Shown here: positions 45,432 through 55,859 of the stretch, in pieces
Layout: each line of letters begins with the position of its first letter
How positions within the stretch are numbered: the stretch's first letter is position 1
NCBI RefSeq assembly: GCF_030408395.1
Contig: NZ_CP046980.1
Span: 868,001-932,000 of the forward strand
Reading direction: 5' to 3'
Length of the DNA stretch: 64,000 nucleotides
Source: Corynebacterium aquatimens
GTDB taxonomy: Bacteria > Actinomycetota > Actinomycetes > Mycobacteriales > Mycobacteriaceae
Notes under the pieces: model-generated
Databases searched by the model: none
What the model was told of the DNA's origin: nothing
The model's input: the letters and a program-made list of their open reading frames with translations, nothing else
Position numbers and translations under genes: made by a program

Positions 45432-45827
45432 ATGCCGATTATTCAGTTTGACGTGCTTGTTTCTGACGATGCCGCGGGGAGGCAGGTCGAGGAGGCGTTC
45501 GCCCGGGCGGTAGGAATTCTCGTCGAGAAGCAAATGCTTATCGACGGCCGGGTCACCCGCGATTCTTCCCCCACCGTTGAGGCGGACGTGGTGGCGCAGC
45601 TGCGCGAGGTGTATGAGCGCGACCGTGGCGAAGATCCGGATAACGCGCGGGTCCACCGCTATCTGATTGAGGCCGATGGGGCGAGTTCCTACAACCAGCT
45701 GGCGATGGGGCTGTCGCGGATTTTGACGCCGAAGGCCGAATTGCCGAACGATCCCGTGCAGCTTGAGCGGCAGGAGACGTTTGAGCAGCCGTCGATCTTT
45801 CCGTGGACCGTGGAGATTATCCGCTAA
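45432..45827 (+). CDS. Conserved small protein of unknown function
   Basis: A 131-residue acidic soluble protein with no cysteine and no signal or membrane segment. Mixed alpha/beta, ending in PSIFPWTVEIIR. No family assigned. It carries a reversed CGTCGATAAGC word at 45536. Confidence 0.7.
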   Translation: MPIIQFDVLVSDDAAGRQVEEAFARAVGILVEKQMLIDGRVTRDSSPTVEADVVAQLREVYERDRGEDPDNARVHRYLIEADGASSYNQLAMGLSRILTPKAELPNDPVQLERQETFEQPSIFPWTVEIIR

Positions 45828-45900
45828 GCGCCGGGCCGGGGCCCTGCCGCTTAGCGTGAGCGCGTGGCGCCGCGCTGCCCGGGGTTGACGTCCCCCTCTT

Positions 45901-45920
45901 CGGCGGGCCGGTGCCCGCCG
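45901..45920. terminator. Bidirectional GC-rich hairpin between convergent genes
   Basis: CGGCGGGC-cggt-GCCCGCCG, a perfect 8-bp stem with a 4-nt loop, between the 131-residue gene and glycerate kinase. There is no T tract. Confidence 0.5.
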
Positions 45921-45921
45921 C

Positions 45922-47124
45922 CTAAGGGCGCTGGAGATAGTCGAGAGCGACCTGGGCGCCGGCGTCGACGAGTTTTTCGCGGACCTGTTCGTTGAAGTCG
46001 GGGGCGTTGGGATCGGGGGCGTCGCCGAGTTCTACGGTGAGGACGTCGGGGTCGAGCTTCGCATCGATCGCGCCCGCGATGACCGCAGCGGCGGTGCCGG
46101 CGTCCTTGGCCAGGTCGAGCACGGTGGAGACCACCTTGCCCCCGGCGGATTGATCGTCGTAGTTGCCCTCGCCCGTGATGACGAGGTGGGCGTCGGCGAT
46201 TTTCTCGGGCAGTCCTTGGGCCTGGGCTACCGTCTTGGACCCGGAGACAACGGTGACGTGGTCGGCCGTGCCGTGCAGAAGAGTGGAAATCCAGGTCAGG
46301 CCAATTGAGATTCCGCCGGCAGCGCCGTAGCCGGGTTGGTCGGGGTCGACGCCGGTGACCTCGCACAGGCGCGCCAGGGCGCGGTCTGCCAGCTCGACCT
46401 CGTCCTCACTAGCGCCCTTTTGGGGGCCGAACACGCGGGCGGCGCCGCGCTCACCGGTGGCGGGGAACGCGGAATCTGCCAGGAGAATCCAGTCCACGGA
46501 CGCCGCTGGAATGTTCATCTTGGCAGTGTCGAAGTCTGCAAGATCCACGAGTGCGCCGCCGCCGTGGCGCAGCGCGTGGCCGTCTTTATCTAAAGCGTTG
46601 ATCCCCAACGCGGCCAGGATCCCTGTGCCGCCGTCGATCGTCGCGGAACCGCCCAGTCCGAGAACAATGGTGCGGGCACCGCGGCTCACCGCGTCGGCGA
46701 CGAGCACCCCCGTGCCATATGTGTCACCGGTCAGCGGCACCGGGTTGTCCTTCACCGCGGGCAAGCCCGAGGCGGCCGCGACGTCAATGTACGCGCGTGC
46801 CTCGGTAGCGTTGAACACGTACGTGGCCTCGGTAAGACGCCCGGCGGCGTCGGTGGTCGGAAGGGTGATCTCCTCTCCGTCGAAAAGCGAAGCCGTGCCC
46901 TCACCTCCATCCGCCATGGGAACGCAATCAATTTTGGCGTCACGAATGACGGATTGAACGCCCTCGCTTATCCATTCAGACGATTTATATGCAGGCGCCG
47001 TTCCTTTGAAAGAATCGGGCGCAACGACGATCTTCAGTGATGACGCATTTCCCCCGTTAAAATCCTCTGACCAGCTGTCAAAGGACTCGTCGAGTGCGGC
47101 GTCGAGGTGATGTGAATGGCTCAT
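45922..47124 (-). CDS. Glycerate kinase (GlxK/GarK family)
   Basis: Phosphorylates glycerate to 2- or 3-phosphoglycerate, feeding lower glycolysis. The 400-residue protein shows VVAPDSFKGTAPAYKSSEWI, MADGGEGTASLF, GLGGSATIDGGTGILAALG, ADSAFPATGERGAARVFGPQKGA and TGEGNYDDQSAGGKV. ATG 47124 is used because an in-frame upstream extension would run into the AT-rich spacer. It diverges from gdhA. Confidence 0.9.
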   Translation of the reverse strand: MSHSHHLDAALDESFDSWSEDFNGGNASSLKIVVAPDSFKGTAPAYKSSEWISEGVQSVIRDAKIDCVPMADGGEGTASLFDGEEITLPTTDAAGRLTEATYVFNATEARAYIDVAAASGLPAVKDNPVPLTGDTYGTGVLVADAVSRGARTIVLGLGGSATIDGGTGILAALGINALDKDGHALRHGGGALVDLADFDTAKMNIPAASVDWILLADSAFPATGERGAARVFGPQKGASEDEVELADRALARLCEVTGVDPDQPGYGAAGGISIGLTWISTLLHGTADHVTVVSGSKTVAQAQGLPEKIADAHLVITGEGNYDDQSAGGKVVSTVLDLAKDAGTAAAVIAGAIDAKLDPDVLTVELGDAPDPNAPDFNEQVREKLVDAGAQVALDYLQRP

Positions 47125-48680
<1,556 letters not shown>

Positions 48681-48692
<12 letters not shown>

Positions 48693-48797
48693 GGGACGCC
48701 GGACGTAGATCACGAGGGAGGGCCGACCTAGATCACGGGAAGCGGCCTTCCGGGAGGGCCGCCTTCGATCACGAGAGAGGGCGGCCCAAGATCACGA
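48681..48797. repeat. Five GATCACG-centred repeats after gdhA
   Basis: GATCACG recurs at about 48687, 48708, 48731, 48767 and 48790, spaced 21-36 bp and mixed with GGGAGGGCCG-like text. The word is the complement of the last gdhA codons (GTG ATC). Confidence 0.8.
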
Positions 48798-48806
48798 AAA
48801 AGACAG

Positions 48807-48840
48807 ACACACCGCCTCGTCCTCACGGGGCGGTGTGTTT
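48807..48840 (+). terminator. Terminator between gdhA and sepIVA
   Basis: ACACACCGCC / GGCGGTGTGT, a perfect 10-bp stem with a 12-nt loop, followed by TT. It ends 23 bp before the sepIVA start. Confidence 0.65.
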
Positions 48841-48848
48841 GTGCGCAC

Positions 48849-48854
48849 TACGCT
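48849..48854 (+). promoter_or_regulatory. candidate -10 box of sepIVA
   Basis: TACGCT ends 8 nt before ATG 48863, just after the gdhA terminator. Confidence 0.4.
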
Positions 48855-48862
48855 GGAAAACC

Positions 48863-49699
48863 ATGTACCGCGTTTTTGAGTCCCTCGATGAGATCGTGCA
48901 AATTGTCGAGCAGGCCTACGGCATGCCGATGACCGCTAACTGCCTGGTTCCCCGCAATGACGTGCTCGCGCTTCTCGACGATCTGCGCAACGCGTTGCCA
49001 GAAGAACTCGATGATGCACAAGACGTCCTGGACAAGCAGGACGAAATCCTCCGCGGTGCCGAAGAACGCGCCGACGCCGTTATCCAGGAAGCTGACGACC
49101 AAGCGCAGCGTCTGGTAACCGAGGCGCACAACGAATCGGAATCCATGCTCAACGACGCTCAGCAGCGCGCAGTCGTGATGGTCTCCAAGGCGGAAGAAGA
49201 GGCCGATAACCTGGTTCGCTCCGCGCGCGAGGAGGCCGACGACACCGTCACGCGCGCACGCAAGGAATCCGACCGCCTCATTGCGGAAGGCAACGAGTCC
49301 TACGACCGCAGCGTCGCCGAAGGCCTTGAGGAGCAGCAGCGCCTGATCAGCGAGGCCGAGGTCACTCGCCGCGCCGATGAGGAAGCTCACCGCATCGTCG
49401 AATCCGCCCACGCGGAATCCAACCGCCTGCGCACGGAGTGCGATGACTACGTGGACAGCAAGCTCGCCAACTTTGAAGAAACCCTCACGTCCGTTCTCCG
49501 GACCGTGTCTTCGGACCGTTCCGCTCTACGGCACGGTGCTGGCGTGTCCGGCCGTGAATCCTGGACCGACACCCGCGGCAGCGATCGCGCAGACCGCGCA
49601 GAGCGCACCGACCGCGGCGAGCGCACCGACCGCACCGACCGTGACAGCTTCACGCGCTACAACCGCGGGGACAACCGCCCCCGCCGCTCGCGCTCCTAA
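48863..49699 (+). CDS. sepIVA: SepIVA-like DivIVA-domain septation protein
   Basis: A 278-residue coiled-coil protein. The start MYRVFESLDEIVQIVEQA and MTANCLVPRNDVLALLDDL closely follow mycobacterial SepIVA (Rv2927c), which works in cell division and polar growth. Residues ~55-215 are a long Glu/Ala/Arg coiled coil, including the conserved segments CDRLIxxGNxSYD (here SDRLIAEGNESYD) and SAHAESNRLRTECDDYVD. The C-terminal ~40 residues are Arg/Asp repeats (DRADRAERTDRGERTDR) not found in the mycobacterial protein. Same position before DUF177-rnc as in Mycobacterium. Confidence 0.9.
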   Translation: MYRVFESLDEIVQIVEQAYGMPMTANCLVPRNDVLALLDDLRNALPEELDDAQDVLDKQDEILRGAEERADAVIQEADDQAQRLVTEAHNESESMLNDAQQRAVVMVSKAEEEADNLVRSAREEADDTVTRARKESDRLIAEGNESYDRSVAEGLEEQQRLISEAEVTRRADEEAHRIVESAHAESNRLRTECDDYVDSKLANFEETLTSVLRTVSSDRSALRHGAGVSGRESWTDTRGSDRADRAERTDRGERTDRTDRDSFTRYNRGDNRPRRSRS

Positions 49700-49712
49700 A
49701 GGCCCGCACGCG

Positions 49713-49718
49713 TAGGCT
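49713..49718 (+). promoter_or_regulatory. candidate -10 box of the DUF177-rnc-mutM operon
   Basis: TAGGCT ends 9 nt before ATG 49728. Confidence 0.35.
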
Positions 49719-49727
49719 GGTGCCGTT

Positions 49728-50303
49728 ATGTCTAGCAATACTGTGCCCTCGCAATCCCAGGCCTCACAATCCCGCAACCCGCTCATCTTCGACGTCGCTG
49801 ACGTGATGCGTGGCGACGGACTCCCCGTGACCGTCACGCAGACCGGTCCGTCGCCGACGCGCATTGGTCCGCACATGATCGCGTTCCCGGAAGGGGAGCA
49901 GGTCACGGTGGAGGCCACGTTGACTCCGCTGGGCTCGGGGGTATTGGTGGACGCGACGCTGGAAGGCCAGCTCCGCGGTCAATGCTCGCGCTGCTTGCGT
50001 GAGCTCACGCCCCAGGAATCCGTGGCGATTAGCCAGGTCTTTTCGGCCTCAGACGATTTCATCACCGGTGACGCGGAGGAAGCAGAAGACATCGGCTCGG
50101 GCGATGAGGTCCCGCTGATCTCCGACGACAAGGTCGACCTTGAGCAGGCGTTTATCGACGAAGCGGGTCTCACCCTCCCGTTCAACCCCACCTGCCAGCC
50201 GGAGTGCCCGGAAGATACGGACGTTCCTCGTCCCGACGGTGTGGCGGGTGAAGACAATGATCTTCCGGACCCGCGCTGGGCTGGACTGGAGAAATTCCTC
50301 TAA
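49728..50303 (+). CDS. YceD family protein (DUF177)
   Basis: A 191-residue DUF177 protein. The family core VDATLEGQLRGQCSRCL holds a Cys-x2-Cys pair, and a second cluster (CQPECPED) lies near the C-terminus, suggesting metal binding. YceD proteins are linked with 23S rRNA and ribosome assembly in other bacteria and plastids. The stop and rnc start overlap (TAATG), so the RNase III is probably translated in tandem. Confidence 0.9.
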   Translation: MSSNTVPSQSQASQSRNPLIFDVADVMRGDGLPVTVTQTGPSPTRIGPHMIAFPEGEQVTVEATLTPLGSGVLVDATLEGQLRGQCSRCLRELTPQESVAISQVFSASDDFITGDAEEAEDIGSGDEVPLISDDKVDLEQAFIDEAGLTLPFNPTCQPECPEDTDVPRPDGVAGEDNDLPDPRWAGLEKFL

Positions 50304-51073
50304 TGGGCCGCAGCAAAAACAAGAATAAAATCCCAGGTGAGCAGGTCTGGGAAGAAGCATTTGAAGCCATCGACCATGCTCCGTTGCTGGAGAGGCTGGG
50401 GGTGGTCGTCGATAAGCAATGGCTCAAACTTGCATTGACCCACCGCTCTTTCGCAAACGAGCACGGCCACCTGCCTAACAACGAGCGCCTGGAGTTCGTC
50501 GGCGATGCCGTGCTGGGATTGTCCGTGGCAGGCAGGTTGTACGACGACCACCCGTCGCGGCCCGAGTCCGACATTTCGAAGATGCGCGCTTCGATCGTGT
50601 CGCGTTACGGGCTTGCGGAAGTCGCGCATGAGATACACCTGGGCGACTACATCTTGCTGGGCAAGGGTGAAACGGCCACCGGCGGGCGCGAAAAAGACTC
50701 GATTCTCGCGGACACGATGGAGGCGGTCTTCGGCGCGATCTACATGCAGTACGGCTTTGAACCCACGCGCGACGTGATTTTGAACCTCTTCGCTGACAAG
50801 CTCGCGGTGGTTACCGCGACGGGACTCCACAGCGACTGGAAGACCGCGCTGCAAGAACGCCTCGCGGAGTTGAAGGCACCAACCGCTGTCTACAGCGCGA
50901 CAGCGGAAGGCGTTGACCACGACCCGACGTTTACCGCCAGCGTCACCGTCGGCGAGGTTCAGCTCGGCCAGGGCATCGCCTCGAACAAGAAGAAGGCGGA
51001 GCAAATGGCCGCGCTGGAAGCAGTCAAGCTCCTGCACGACAACCCCGGCGTGGTCGCTCGCATCGATGCCTGA
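50303..51073 (+). CDS. rnc: Ribonuclease III
   Basis: Cuts double-stranded RNA, mainly rRNA precursors and regulatory duplexes. The 256-residue protein has an RNase III domain with the signature NERLEFVGDAVLGL and the second acidic site LADTMEAVFGAIY, and a C-terminal dsRNA-binding domain ending SNKKKAEQMAALEAVKLL. A CGTCGATAAGC word (50407) encodes Val-Asp-Lys. The end overlaps mutM by 8 nt. Confidence 0.96.
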   Translation: MGRSKNKNKIPGEQVWEEAFEAIDHAPLLERLGVVVDKQWLKLALTHRSFANEHGHLPNNERLEFVGDAVLGLSVAGRLYDDHPSRPESDISKMRASIVSRYGLAEVAHEIHLGDYILLGKGETATGGREKDSILADTMEAVFGAIYMQYGFEPTRDVILNLFADKLAVVTATGLHSDWKTALQERLAELKAPTAVYSATAEGVDHDPTFTASVTVGEVQLGQGIASNKKKAEQMAALEAVKLLHDNPGVVARIDA

Positions 51074-52028
51074 ACTCCCCGAAGTCGAGGTCGTCCGCCG
51101 CGGCCTTGACAGCCACGTCACCGGCGCAACGTTCACCCGCGTCGAAGCCCTCCACCCGCGCGCCGTCCGCGGCAACGACGTCGACCTCGCCGACGTCCTT
51201 CCCGGCCGCACCATCACCGGCACCGGGAGGCGCGGGAAGTTCCTGTGGCTTTTGCTTAACGACGAAGGGTTGGAGCGCTCTTACGAGCGCCCCAACGAGA
51301 GCCAAGACGAGCGCCCCAACGAGGGCCAAGACGAGCGCCCCAACGAGAACCGGGCCGGGCACGGCCTGCTCGTGCACCTTCGGATGAGCGGGCAGATGCT
51401 CGTTGGCCCAATCGGGGGAGTAACGGGCCTGCACGTGCGCATCCGTGCGGAGATGATCAGTAGTACAGGCGAACCCTTTGAGCTTGTGTTTGTGGATCAA
51501 CGCACGTTCGGCTCATGGCAGTACGTACCGCTCATTGCGGAGGAGGGTCAGCTGGTTCCGGCGACGATCGGGCACATCGCCCCCGACCCGTTTGAGAGTA
51601 CTTTTGACCCCGTTGCCACGGCGCGAGCGATCCGCACGAAGAATTCCGCTATCAAGACGGTGTTGCTCAACCAAGGGGTGGTCAGCGGCATCGGCTCGAT
51701 TTACGCGGATGAGGCCCTGTGGGCCGCCGGCATCAAACCAACCCGCAAAGCACGCACGTTGCGGCAGCGTGATGCCGTGCTGCTCTTAAGCGAATCCCGC
51801 GACGTGATGGCGCGCGCCCTTGAGCAAGGCGGGACCAGTTTTGATTCGCTGTACGTCAACGTCAATGGGGCGAGTGGATATTTTTCGCGTTCATTGAACG
51901 CCTATGGCCAGGCGGGAAAACCCTGCGCACGGTGCGGAACAGCGATTGCGCGGACGGTGGTCAACGGGCGTTCGAGCTACTACTGCCCGGTATGCCAGGC
52001 GGGATCGGTGTCACAGCAGCGACGCTAA
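51066..52028 (+). CDS. mutM: Formamidopyrimidine-DNA glycosylase with a repeat insertion
   Basis: Base-excision repair enzyme removing 8-oxoguanine and cleaving the abasic site. The 320-residue protein begins with the catalytic MPELPEVEVVRRGL and ends with a zinc finger (CARCGTAIARTVVNGRSSYYCPVC). Between RRGKFLWLLL and HLRMSGQML, where the family has a short loop, there is a ~25-residue insert made of DERPNEGQ-like repeats (51285-51350), explaining the excess over the usual ~270-290 residues. Confidence 0.93.
   Translation: MPELPEVEVVRRGLDSHVTGATFTRVEALHPRAVRGNDVDLADVLPGRTITGTGRRGKFLWLLLNDEGLERSYERPNESQDERPNEGQDERPNENRAGHGLLVHLRMSGQMLVGPIGGVTGLHVRIRAEMISSTGEPFELVFVDQRTFGSWQYVPLIAEEGQLVPATIGHIAPDPFESTFDPVATARAIRTKNSAIKTVLLNQGVVSGIGSIYADEALWAAGIKPTRKARTLRQRDAVLLLSESRDVMARALEQGGTSFDSLYVNVNGASGYFSRSLNAYGQAGKPCARCGTAIARTVVNGRSSYYCPVCQAGSVSQQRR
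51285..51350 (+). repeat. 24-bp tandem repeat inside mutM
   Basis: Units at 51285-51308 and 51309-51332 plus a partial third. The length is a multiple of three, so the frame is kept. Confidence 0.9.
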
Positions 52029-52032
52029 CGGT

Positions 52033-52038
52033 TACACT
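52033..52038 (+). promoter_or_regulatory. candidate -10 box of the AGCS symporter gene (leaderless)
   Basis: TACACT ends 6 nt before ATG 52045. Confidence 0.45.
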
Positions 52039-52044
52039 TCCAGC

Positions 52045-53607
52045 ATGGATTCCGCGCTTAGTTTCGTTGACGGCACGCTCAACGACATAATTTGGAAACT
52101 GGTACCGCTCTTCCTCGTGGCGGGAGGCATTTACTTCGGTCTGCGCACCATCTTCGTGCAGATCCGCTTGGTGCCAGAAATGGTCAAGGCGATGTCCGAA
52201 ACCCCGAAGGGCAAGGACCACGATGGCCGCGACTTGGACGAAGAGTACGGCGGCATTTCCGCCTTCAAATCCTTCACTATTTCTGCCGCATCCCGCGTGG
52301 GTACCGGTAACGTCGCTGGCGTTGCGCTGGCGATCTCCGTGGGTGGCCCCGGCGCAGTGTTCTGGATGTGGATGTTGGCCCTCATCGGTGGTGCGACCTC
52401 CTTTGTGGAGTCCACGTTGGCGCAGCTGTGGAAGACCAAGGACGCGGACGGTAACTACCACGGTGGCCCCGCGTACTACATGACGCGTGGATTGGGCTGG
52501 GCCCCGCTGGCCGCTGTGTTCTCCGTCTTCCTGGCCATCACCTACGGCTTTGTCTACAACGCCATTCAGTCCAATTCCATCGTTGAGGCCGTGGGCGGAT
52601 CACTGGGCACCGATTCGGTGACCGTCAAGGCCGTTGTCGCTGTCGTGCTGTCCGTTTTGACCGCGACCGTGATCTTCGGCGGCGTGACCCGCATTGCCAA
52701 CTGGACGCAGATCATCGTTCCGTTCATGGCCGGTGCCTACATCCTCATTGGCGTGTGGGTTCTTATTGTCAACGCCAGCGAAATCCCCGGCATGATCTCC
52801 CTGATCGTCGGCCACGCCCTTGGCTTCAAGCAGGTCGCGGGCGCGACCTTCGGTATGGCTTTCATGCATGGCATGCGCCGCGGACTGTTCTCCAATGAGG
52901 CCGGTATGGGTTCCGCCCCGAACGCCGCCGCGACCGCAACCGTCTCCCACCCGGTCAAGCAGGGGCTGGTTCAGACCCTCGGCGTGTACTTTGACACACT
53001 CATCGTCTGTTCCATCACGGCTTTCATTGTGCTGCTCGGCCCTGCAGTCAACTACGGCAAGGACGATATCCAAGGCGCTGCTCTGACCCAGTCTGCGCTG
53101 GCCGACTCTGTGGGTTCTTGGGGCGCCCACTTCATCACCTTCATCCTGTTCTTCCTGGCATTCTCCTCGGTTCTGGGCAACTACTACCTTGCTCAGGCCA
53201 ACATCGAGTACCTCACGGATAACAAGGCTGTGATGACCGGCTTCCGCGTCGTCGTCATCGGATTTGTCATCTTCGGTGCTTTCGGAACCGTTCCGCTCGT
53301 GTGGGCTCTGGGCGACACGATGGCCGGTCTTTTGGCCATGATGAACATCGCGGCGATCATCCCGCTCGGTGGGGTGGCCATCAAACTGCTGAAGAACTTC
53401 AACGAGCAACGTGCACAAGGCATGGACCCGGTCTTCCACCGCGACATGCTCCCTGAACTACAAAACATTGAGTTCTGGGACGGCTCCGATCCCGTTACCC
53501 GCCGCAGCATCGAGGACCGTGTCACCGCTCACCACGCCCGCCGCGCCGGCGAAACTAACGATGAGGGCGGCCTTAGCGGCGGCTTCCTCAAACCCGAGGA
53601 GCGCTAG
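52045..53607 (+). CDS. Alanine/glycine:cation symporter (AGCS family)
   Basis: A 520-residue membrane carrier with about eleven helices. AGCS marks include FKSFTISAASRVGTGNVAGVALAI, GPGAVFWMWMLALIGGATSFVESTLAQLWK, GGPAYYMTRGLG and RRGLFSNEAGMGSAPNAAATA. It probably imports alanine or glycine with sodium. It does not belong to the conserved rnc-mutM-smc block of Mycobacterium, so it was added in this lineage. The next gene starts 2 nt after its stop. Confidence 0.92.
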   Translation: MDSALSFVDGTLNDIIWKLVPLFLVAGGIYFGLRTIFVQIRLVPEMVKAMSETPKGKDHDGRDLDEEYGGISAFKSFTISAASRVGTGNVAGVALAISVGGPGAVFWMWMLALIGGATSFVESTLAQLWKTKDADGNYHGGPAYYMTRGLGWAPLAAVFSVFLAITYGFVYNAIQSNSIVEAVGGSLGTDSVTVKAVVAVVLSVLTATVIFGGVTRIANWTQIIVPFMAGAYILIGVWVLIVNASEIPGMISLIVGHALGFKQVAGATFGMAFMHGMRRGLFSNEAGMGSAPNAAATATVSHPVKQGLVQTLGVYFDTLIVCSITAFIVLLGPAVNYGKDDIQGAALTQSALADSVGSWGAHFITFILFFLAFSSVLGNYYLAQANIEYLTDNKAVMTGFRVVVIGFVIFGAFGTVPLVWALGDTMAGLLAMMNIAAIIPLGGVAIKLLKNFNEQRAQGMDPVFHRDMLPELQNIEFWDGSDPVTRRSIEDRVTAHHARRAGETNDEGGLSGGFLKPEER

Positions 53608-53609
53608 TT

Positions 53610-54875
53610 ATGAAATACCGTGCCGCAGTCGCAGCTATCGCTACTGCTCTTGCCGTTTCACTACATCCGACAAGCGCGGTTGCGGATCCCGCGCCTTACA
53701 CCGGGGTTGAAATCAACCATCCGAGAAACCAGTTTGTTGCCGTGCCTGCGGAATTTCACCCAGAGTTAGATGCAGTCGCCGGTGCGATCGGTTTGATTGA
53801 GCTTCGCCAAGCGATGTGGGACATTAACCCTCCGTTCTCTGCTTCACGTTTCAACCTGAAGACCTTCAGGGATGAGGAGTTTGGCGGAAGGCTCCAAGAC
53901 GTGGCGCGGGCAGTCGGCCTGGACACGAAAGAAAAGTACGCCACTGCTCCACGCATTGATCCCGGGTTGATGCGCATTGCAATCCAGCGAGCAGCGGAAA
54001 TGTCCCCGCGTTCCTATAACCATGTCCGTCCAGCGAATGGCACATGCCAGTTAGGGAGCATTTCCAAGTGCGAGTCGGTGTTCTCTGCGACTTACAACGG
54101 GAAAAACGCTTTCGCTGAAAACTTGGGATTAGATGAAAACGTTTATATCTCAACATTGACCGGATGGGGGCACGACGAACTTGATCAGCTCCGGGCTTCC
54201 GGCGGAACCGGTGATACTGGCGGCCATCTTCACCAGATGATCAACCCTTTAAACACTAATTACGGGTTCGCGCACGCAGCGCTCTTTATCGACGGTGAAA
54301 CACTCCACTACACGGTCTCTGCTGCTTCCCCGTTCGAGCACATTGGCGGTACGCCGTTGCCTAAGGGTGTCTACAGGGGATATGTGTACCGAGCGGCATT
54401 CCCGGGCGAAACTCCAACCGGTATCAAGAACACGTTCATTGATCCGTGGAAGGGGAAGCCGATCAAGGAGCCAAAGCCGACCGCTACTTCGACAACGATG
54501 ACGACAACATCGGAAGTACCTACTTCTGCTCCTGCTGCGTCTCCAACTCCAAGTCGATCCCTCACCACGTCCCAGCTGCCGTCGACGTCCGCAACGCCAT
54601 CAATTACTAACACTCCTGGCCCAGCGCCTAGGCCCACGCGTAAGTTCAGGCCGTTCCCGACGACAAGCCGGACTGCGGAATCGACAACGAGCTCTGCGCC
54701 TACCGTTCCTCAGCAGAGTTCCGAACCGAGCTCTGCGCAAAACCCTGGTGTTCCAGATAGCTCTCAATCGTCCACTGGAAGCATCCTTGGGATCGTATTT
54801 GGTGTGGTAATTGTGCTGGGAGGCATTTTGGGGTGGGCCGTTCAAAACGGGATGGTTCAGATTCCAGGATTCTAG
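53610..54875 (+). CDS. Secreted, membrane-anchored SCP/CAP-like protein
   Basis: A 421-residue protein. A signal peptide (residues 1-25, ending TSAVADPA) leads to a ~250-residue domain with RPANG, NAFAENLG and a His-rich HLHQMINPLNTNYGFAHA. These match in order the NHxR/GEN/N-P-x-x-xxGFG features of cysteine-rich secretory (CAP/SCP) domains, though divergently. A ~110-residue Ser/Thr/Pro-rich stalk and one transmembrane helix (SILGIVFGVVIVLGGILGW) close the protein. It is a cell-surface protein, perhaps glycosylated on the stalk. Base composition is less GC-rich than its neighbours. CAP assignment is by eye. Confidence 0.7.
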   Translation: MKYRAAVAAIATALAVSLHPTSAVADPAPYTGVEINHPRNQFVAVPAEFHPELDAVAGAIGLIELRQAMWDINPPFSASRFNLKTFRDEEFGGRLQDVARAVGLDTKEKYATAPRIDPGLMRIAIQRAAEMSPRSYNHVRPANGTCQLGSISKCESVFSATYNGKNAFAENLGLDENVYISTLTGWGHDELDQLRASGGTGDTGGHLHQMINPLNTNYGFAHAALFIDGETLHYTVSAASPFEHIGGTPLPKGVYRGYVYRAAFPGETPTGIKNTFIDPWKGKPIKEPKPTATSTTMTTTSEVPTSAPAASPTPSRSLTTSQLPSTSATPSITNTPGPAPRPTRKFRPFPTTSRTAESTTSSAPTVPQQSSEPSSAQNPGVPDSSQSSTGSILGIVFGVVIVLGGILGWAVQNGMVQIPGF

Positions 54876-54917
54876 ATTTCACTCGATTACGGCGTTGCCG
54901 CGATATCGTGAAGAAAT

Positions 54918-55202
54918 ATGACACAGAAAAGATTGACTGCCCACGTCCATGGCACCGTCCAGGGCGTGGGTTTCCGTTGGTGGACCAAGTCCCAGGCGAA
55001 GCGCCTTGGTCTTTCCGGCTACGCCAAAAACTTAGACGACGGCCGCGTTGAGGTCGTGGCGGAAGGCGCCGAAGGTGACGTCGATAAGCTAGTTGCTCTA
55101 CTAAAAGAGGAACCGACGACGACCGACCGCCCCGGCGAGGTGACCCACGTTGCCACCCAGTACGGCGAACCGAAGGGCGCGCACGGCTTCGAAGAGCGGT
55201 AA
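54918..55202 (+). CDS. acyP: Acylphosphatase
   Basis: A 94-residue ferredoxin-like enzyme that hydrolyses acyl phosphates. HVHGTVQGVGFRWW contains the catalytic Arg, and SGYAKNLDDGRVEVVAEG contains the catalytic Asn; both are intact. In Mycobacterium acyP directly precedes smc; here the Fic module lies between. A CGTCGATAAGC word (55079) encodes Val-Asp-Lys. Confidence 0.95.
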   Translation: MTQKRLTAHVHGTVQGVGFRWWTKSQAKRLGLSGYAKNLDDGRVEVVAEGAEGDVDKLVALLKEEPTTTDRPGEVTHVATQYGEPKGAHGFEER

Positions 55203-55232
55203 TCGCAGCGCTGCGAGATCGGCGTCGCGAGA

Positions 55233-55859
55233 TTAGCGGACAATCAGCCGGAGCACATCCGCAAGCCGCGAATTATTACCCGTGTCCTGACTATGGAATC
55301 GGGCCTCAATGAATGCGTCGCGGAGGGACTCATCGAGGAACCGTGCGGGTTGCAGTTCGTGACCAGCGTTGCGCGTGAGGTGAGAAAAGAACACGACTTG
55401 CGTGCGGGTGTTTCCCTCCCTGAAGGGGTGGATGACATTGATCTCTCCCCAGATTTCAGCGAGCTCAACGACGAACTGATCAAACGGAAGATCGCGCAGC
55501 AGATTCTTCTGCCGAAGTCTGCGAAACTGCCGTTCGGCTGCTTCCGTAAGAACGTCCCCTGCGGGGTAATACGCGTGACCACCTTTTGTCATCCACCGGT
55601 CAGTAGGCGCCACGCGTTCATGACCAGCCCATTCGTAGATGTCCTGGAAGATGTAGCGGTGGATCGCCTTGAAGTGCGCGTAGTCGAAGTCACCGGGCAG
55701 CGGTGCTTGGTTCAGCTCATCGAGCCGCAAGGCAGTCAGGGAGACTTCGGCTCTAGACAGCTGGTGCGCGTCGACAATTCCTAAATGATTACGCAATACG
55801 GTTGTGCCCGGGATGAAATAGTCATCCCACGACGTGATGTCGCCGCCGCGTTGTGTCAC
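55233..55859 (-). CDS. Fic-domain protein (VbhT/Doc-like AMP transferase toxin)
   Basis: A 208-residue Fic protein. The active loop HPFREGNTRTQ is complete (HPFx[D/E]GNxR), with catalytic His, metal-binding acidic residue and Arg. The flap and N-terminal region LRNHLGIVDAHQLSRAE and YIFQDIYEWAGHERV are typical of single-domain Fic toxins such as VbhT/FicT, which AMPylate DNA gyrase and topoisomerase IV. The GTG start overlaps the stop of the upstream 62-residue gene by 3 nt within GTGA. Somewhat lower G+C than acyP and smc suggests acquisition. Confidence 0.88.
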   Translation of the reverse strand: MTQRGGDITSWDDYFIPGTTVLRNHLGIVDAHQLSRAEVSLTALRLDELNQAPLPGDFDYAHFKAIHRYIFQDIYEWAGHERVAPTDRWMTKGGHAYYPAGDVLTEAAERQFRRLRQKNLLRDLPFDQFVVELAEIWGEINVIHPFREGNTRTQVVFFSHLTRNAGHELQPARFLDESLRDAFIEARFHSQDTGNNSRLADVLRLIVR

